Made by a program: the position numbers and the translations under genes
Shown: positions 63,904 through 64,000 of the stretch, in pieces
Numbering within the stretch: position 1 is the first letter of the stretch
Layout of the letters: each line of letters opens with the position of its first letter
Assembly: GCA_024643545.1 (NCBI GenBank)
Contig: JAHEMR010000034.1
Span: 108,271-172,270 of the forward strand
Source of the DNA: Crocinitomicaceae bacterium
Lineage (GTDB): Bacteria > Bacteroidota > Bacteroidia > Flavobacteriales_D > Crocinitomicaceae
Reading direction: 5' to 3'
Length of the DNA: 64,000 nt
The notes under the pieces: generated by a model
The model's database searches: none
What the model saw: the letters and a program-made list of their open reading frames with translations, nothing else
What the model was told of the DNA's origin: nothing

Positions 63904-64000
63904 CTAGGCATAAATTTGGGTTAATCTAAAAAGAAAAAAATCAACATTTCGAACTCCTCTAAATTGTGCTCTAAAAGCTTTTATTTTGGCATTGAATGAT
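63904..64000 (-). mobile_element. 3' end of an insertion-sequence transposase, cut by the window edge
   Basis: From the right edge, the minus strand codes 32 residues ending in a TAG stop at 63904-63906: SFNAKIKAFRAQFRGVRN, then VDFFLFRLTQIYA. This matches the C terminus of DDE transposases of the ISL3/ISAon1-like group common in Bacteroidota (recognised from memory). The remaining ~70 bp to the tRNA terminator may hold the IS end; GGGATCAAGACC at 63880-63891 is a candidate terminal repeat, which needs the other end to test. Confidence 0.75.

Noticed and set aside
1..64000. CRISPR arrays, rRNA genes, prophage and known defence systems
   Set aside because: No regular spacer-repeat array, rRNA sequence, phage structural gene or recognised defence cassette was seen in reading both strands.

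Overview
The window is a contiguous piece of a low-GC Bacteroidota chromosome. It is most likely from order Flavobacteriales and resembles Crocinitomicaceae/Fluviicola-type genomes (placement is inference). The evidence is: many -7 promoter boxes of the Bacteroidota form TAnnTTTG; type IX secretion cargo with C-terminal sorting domains; a PorQ homologue; a PorE-like OmpA protein; an E1 alpha/beta dehydrogenase fusion; a glycine-lipid acyltransferase pair; an archaeal-type prolyl-tRNA synthetase; and the parA-parB-DUF5683-dapB-lepB-wbqC gene order. No gene-free stretch exceeds about 300 bp.

Layout. 1-3371: end of a glycan-degradation cluster (DUF4838 glycosidase-like protein, GH29 fucosidase). 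3378-9530: an RND tripartite efflux operon led by a GbsR/MarR-type regulator with a perfect palindrome over its promoter region. 9596-13397: a SAM methyltransferase, an unknown secreted protein, a pseudogene copy of the methyltransferase tail, an SGNH hydrolase and a pentapeptide-repeat protein. 13465-16242: a TonB receptor with a small Cys/His-rich RGPP protein, probably for metal uptake. 16345-20730: a T9SS-sorted protein and two secreted unknowns, one probably frameshifted and one made of YwqK/MORN-type repeats. 20804-23622: an operon of persulfide dioxygenase-rhodanese fusion, TauE/SafE exporter and SAM methyltransferase, preceded by a Crp/Fnr-like site. 23767-30347: chalcone-isomerase-like protein, DEAD-box helicase, DUF4139 protein, a DUF4476 protein with an Asn/Met-rich repeat, and a DnaQ/GIY-YIG nuclease.

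30360-42820: MBL hydrolase, glycine-lipid acyltransferases, an ECF-like sigma factor, porQ, trmN6-like gene, proS, an LtaS-like membrane phosphotransferase, the 2-oxoacid dehydrogenase E1 fusion, several small lipoproteins and unknowns, and a CYTH protein. 42909-54098: surface and secreted proteins (a large T9SS type B protein, a YwqK-type repeat protein, a PorE-like OmpA protein) among a CapD/WbpM-type sugar dehydratase, a thioesterase, a second TauE/SafE and a threonine aldolase. 54296-63618: housekeeping block with rplS, an FHA protein, parA-parB-DUF5683-dapB-lepB-wbqC, a DNA glycosylase and shikimate kinase. 63692-64000: tRNA-Lys(UUU) with promoter and terminator, then the 3' end of an insertion-sequence transposase cut by the window edge.

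The most interesting points are the putatively Crp/Fnr-controlled persulfide operon with its linked methyltransferase, the RGPP-protein/TonB pair, the duplicated methyltransferase tail with promoter-like sequence, a probable one-base frameshift near 17680, and the Asn/Met repeat in the DUF4476 protein. I found no convincing whole new defence or biosynthetic system.
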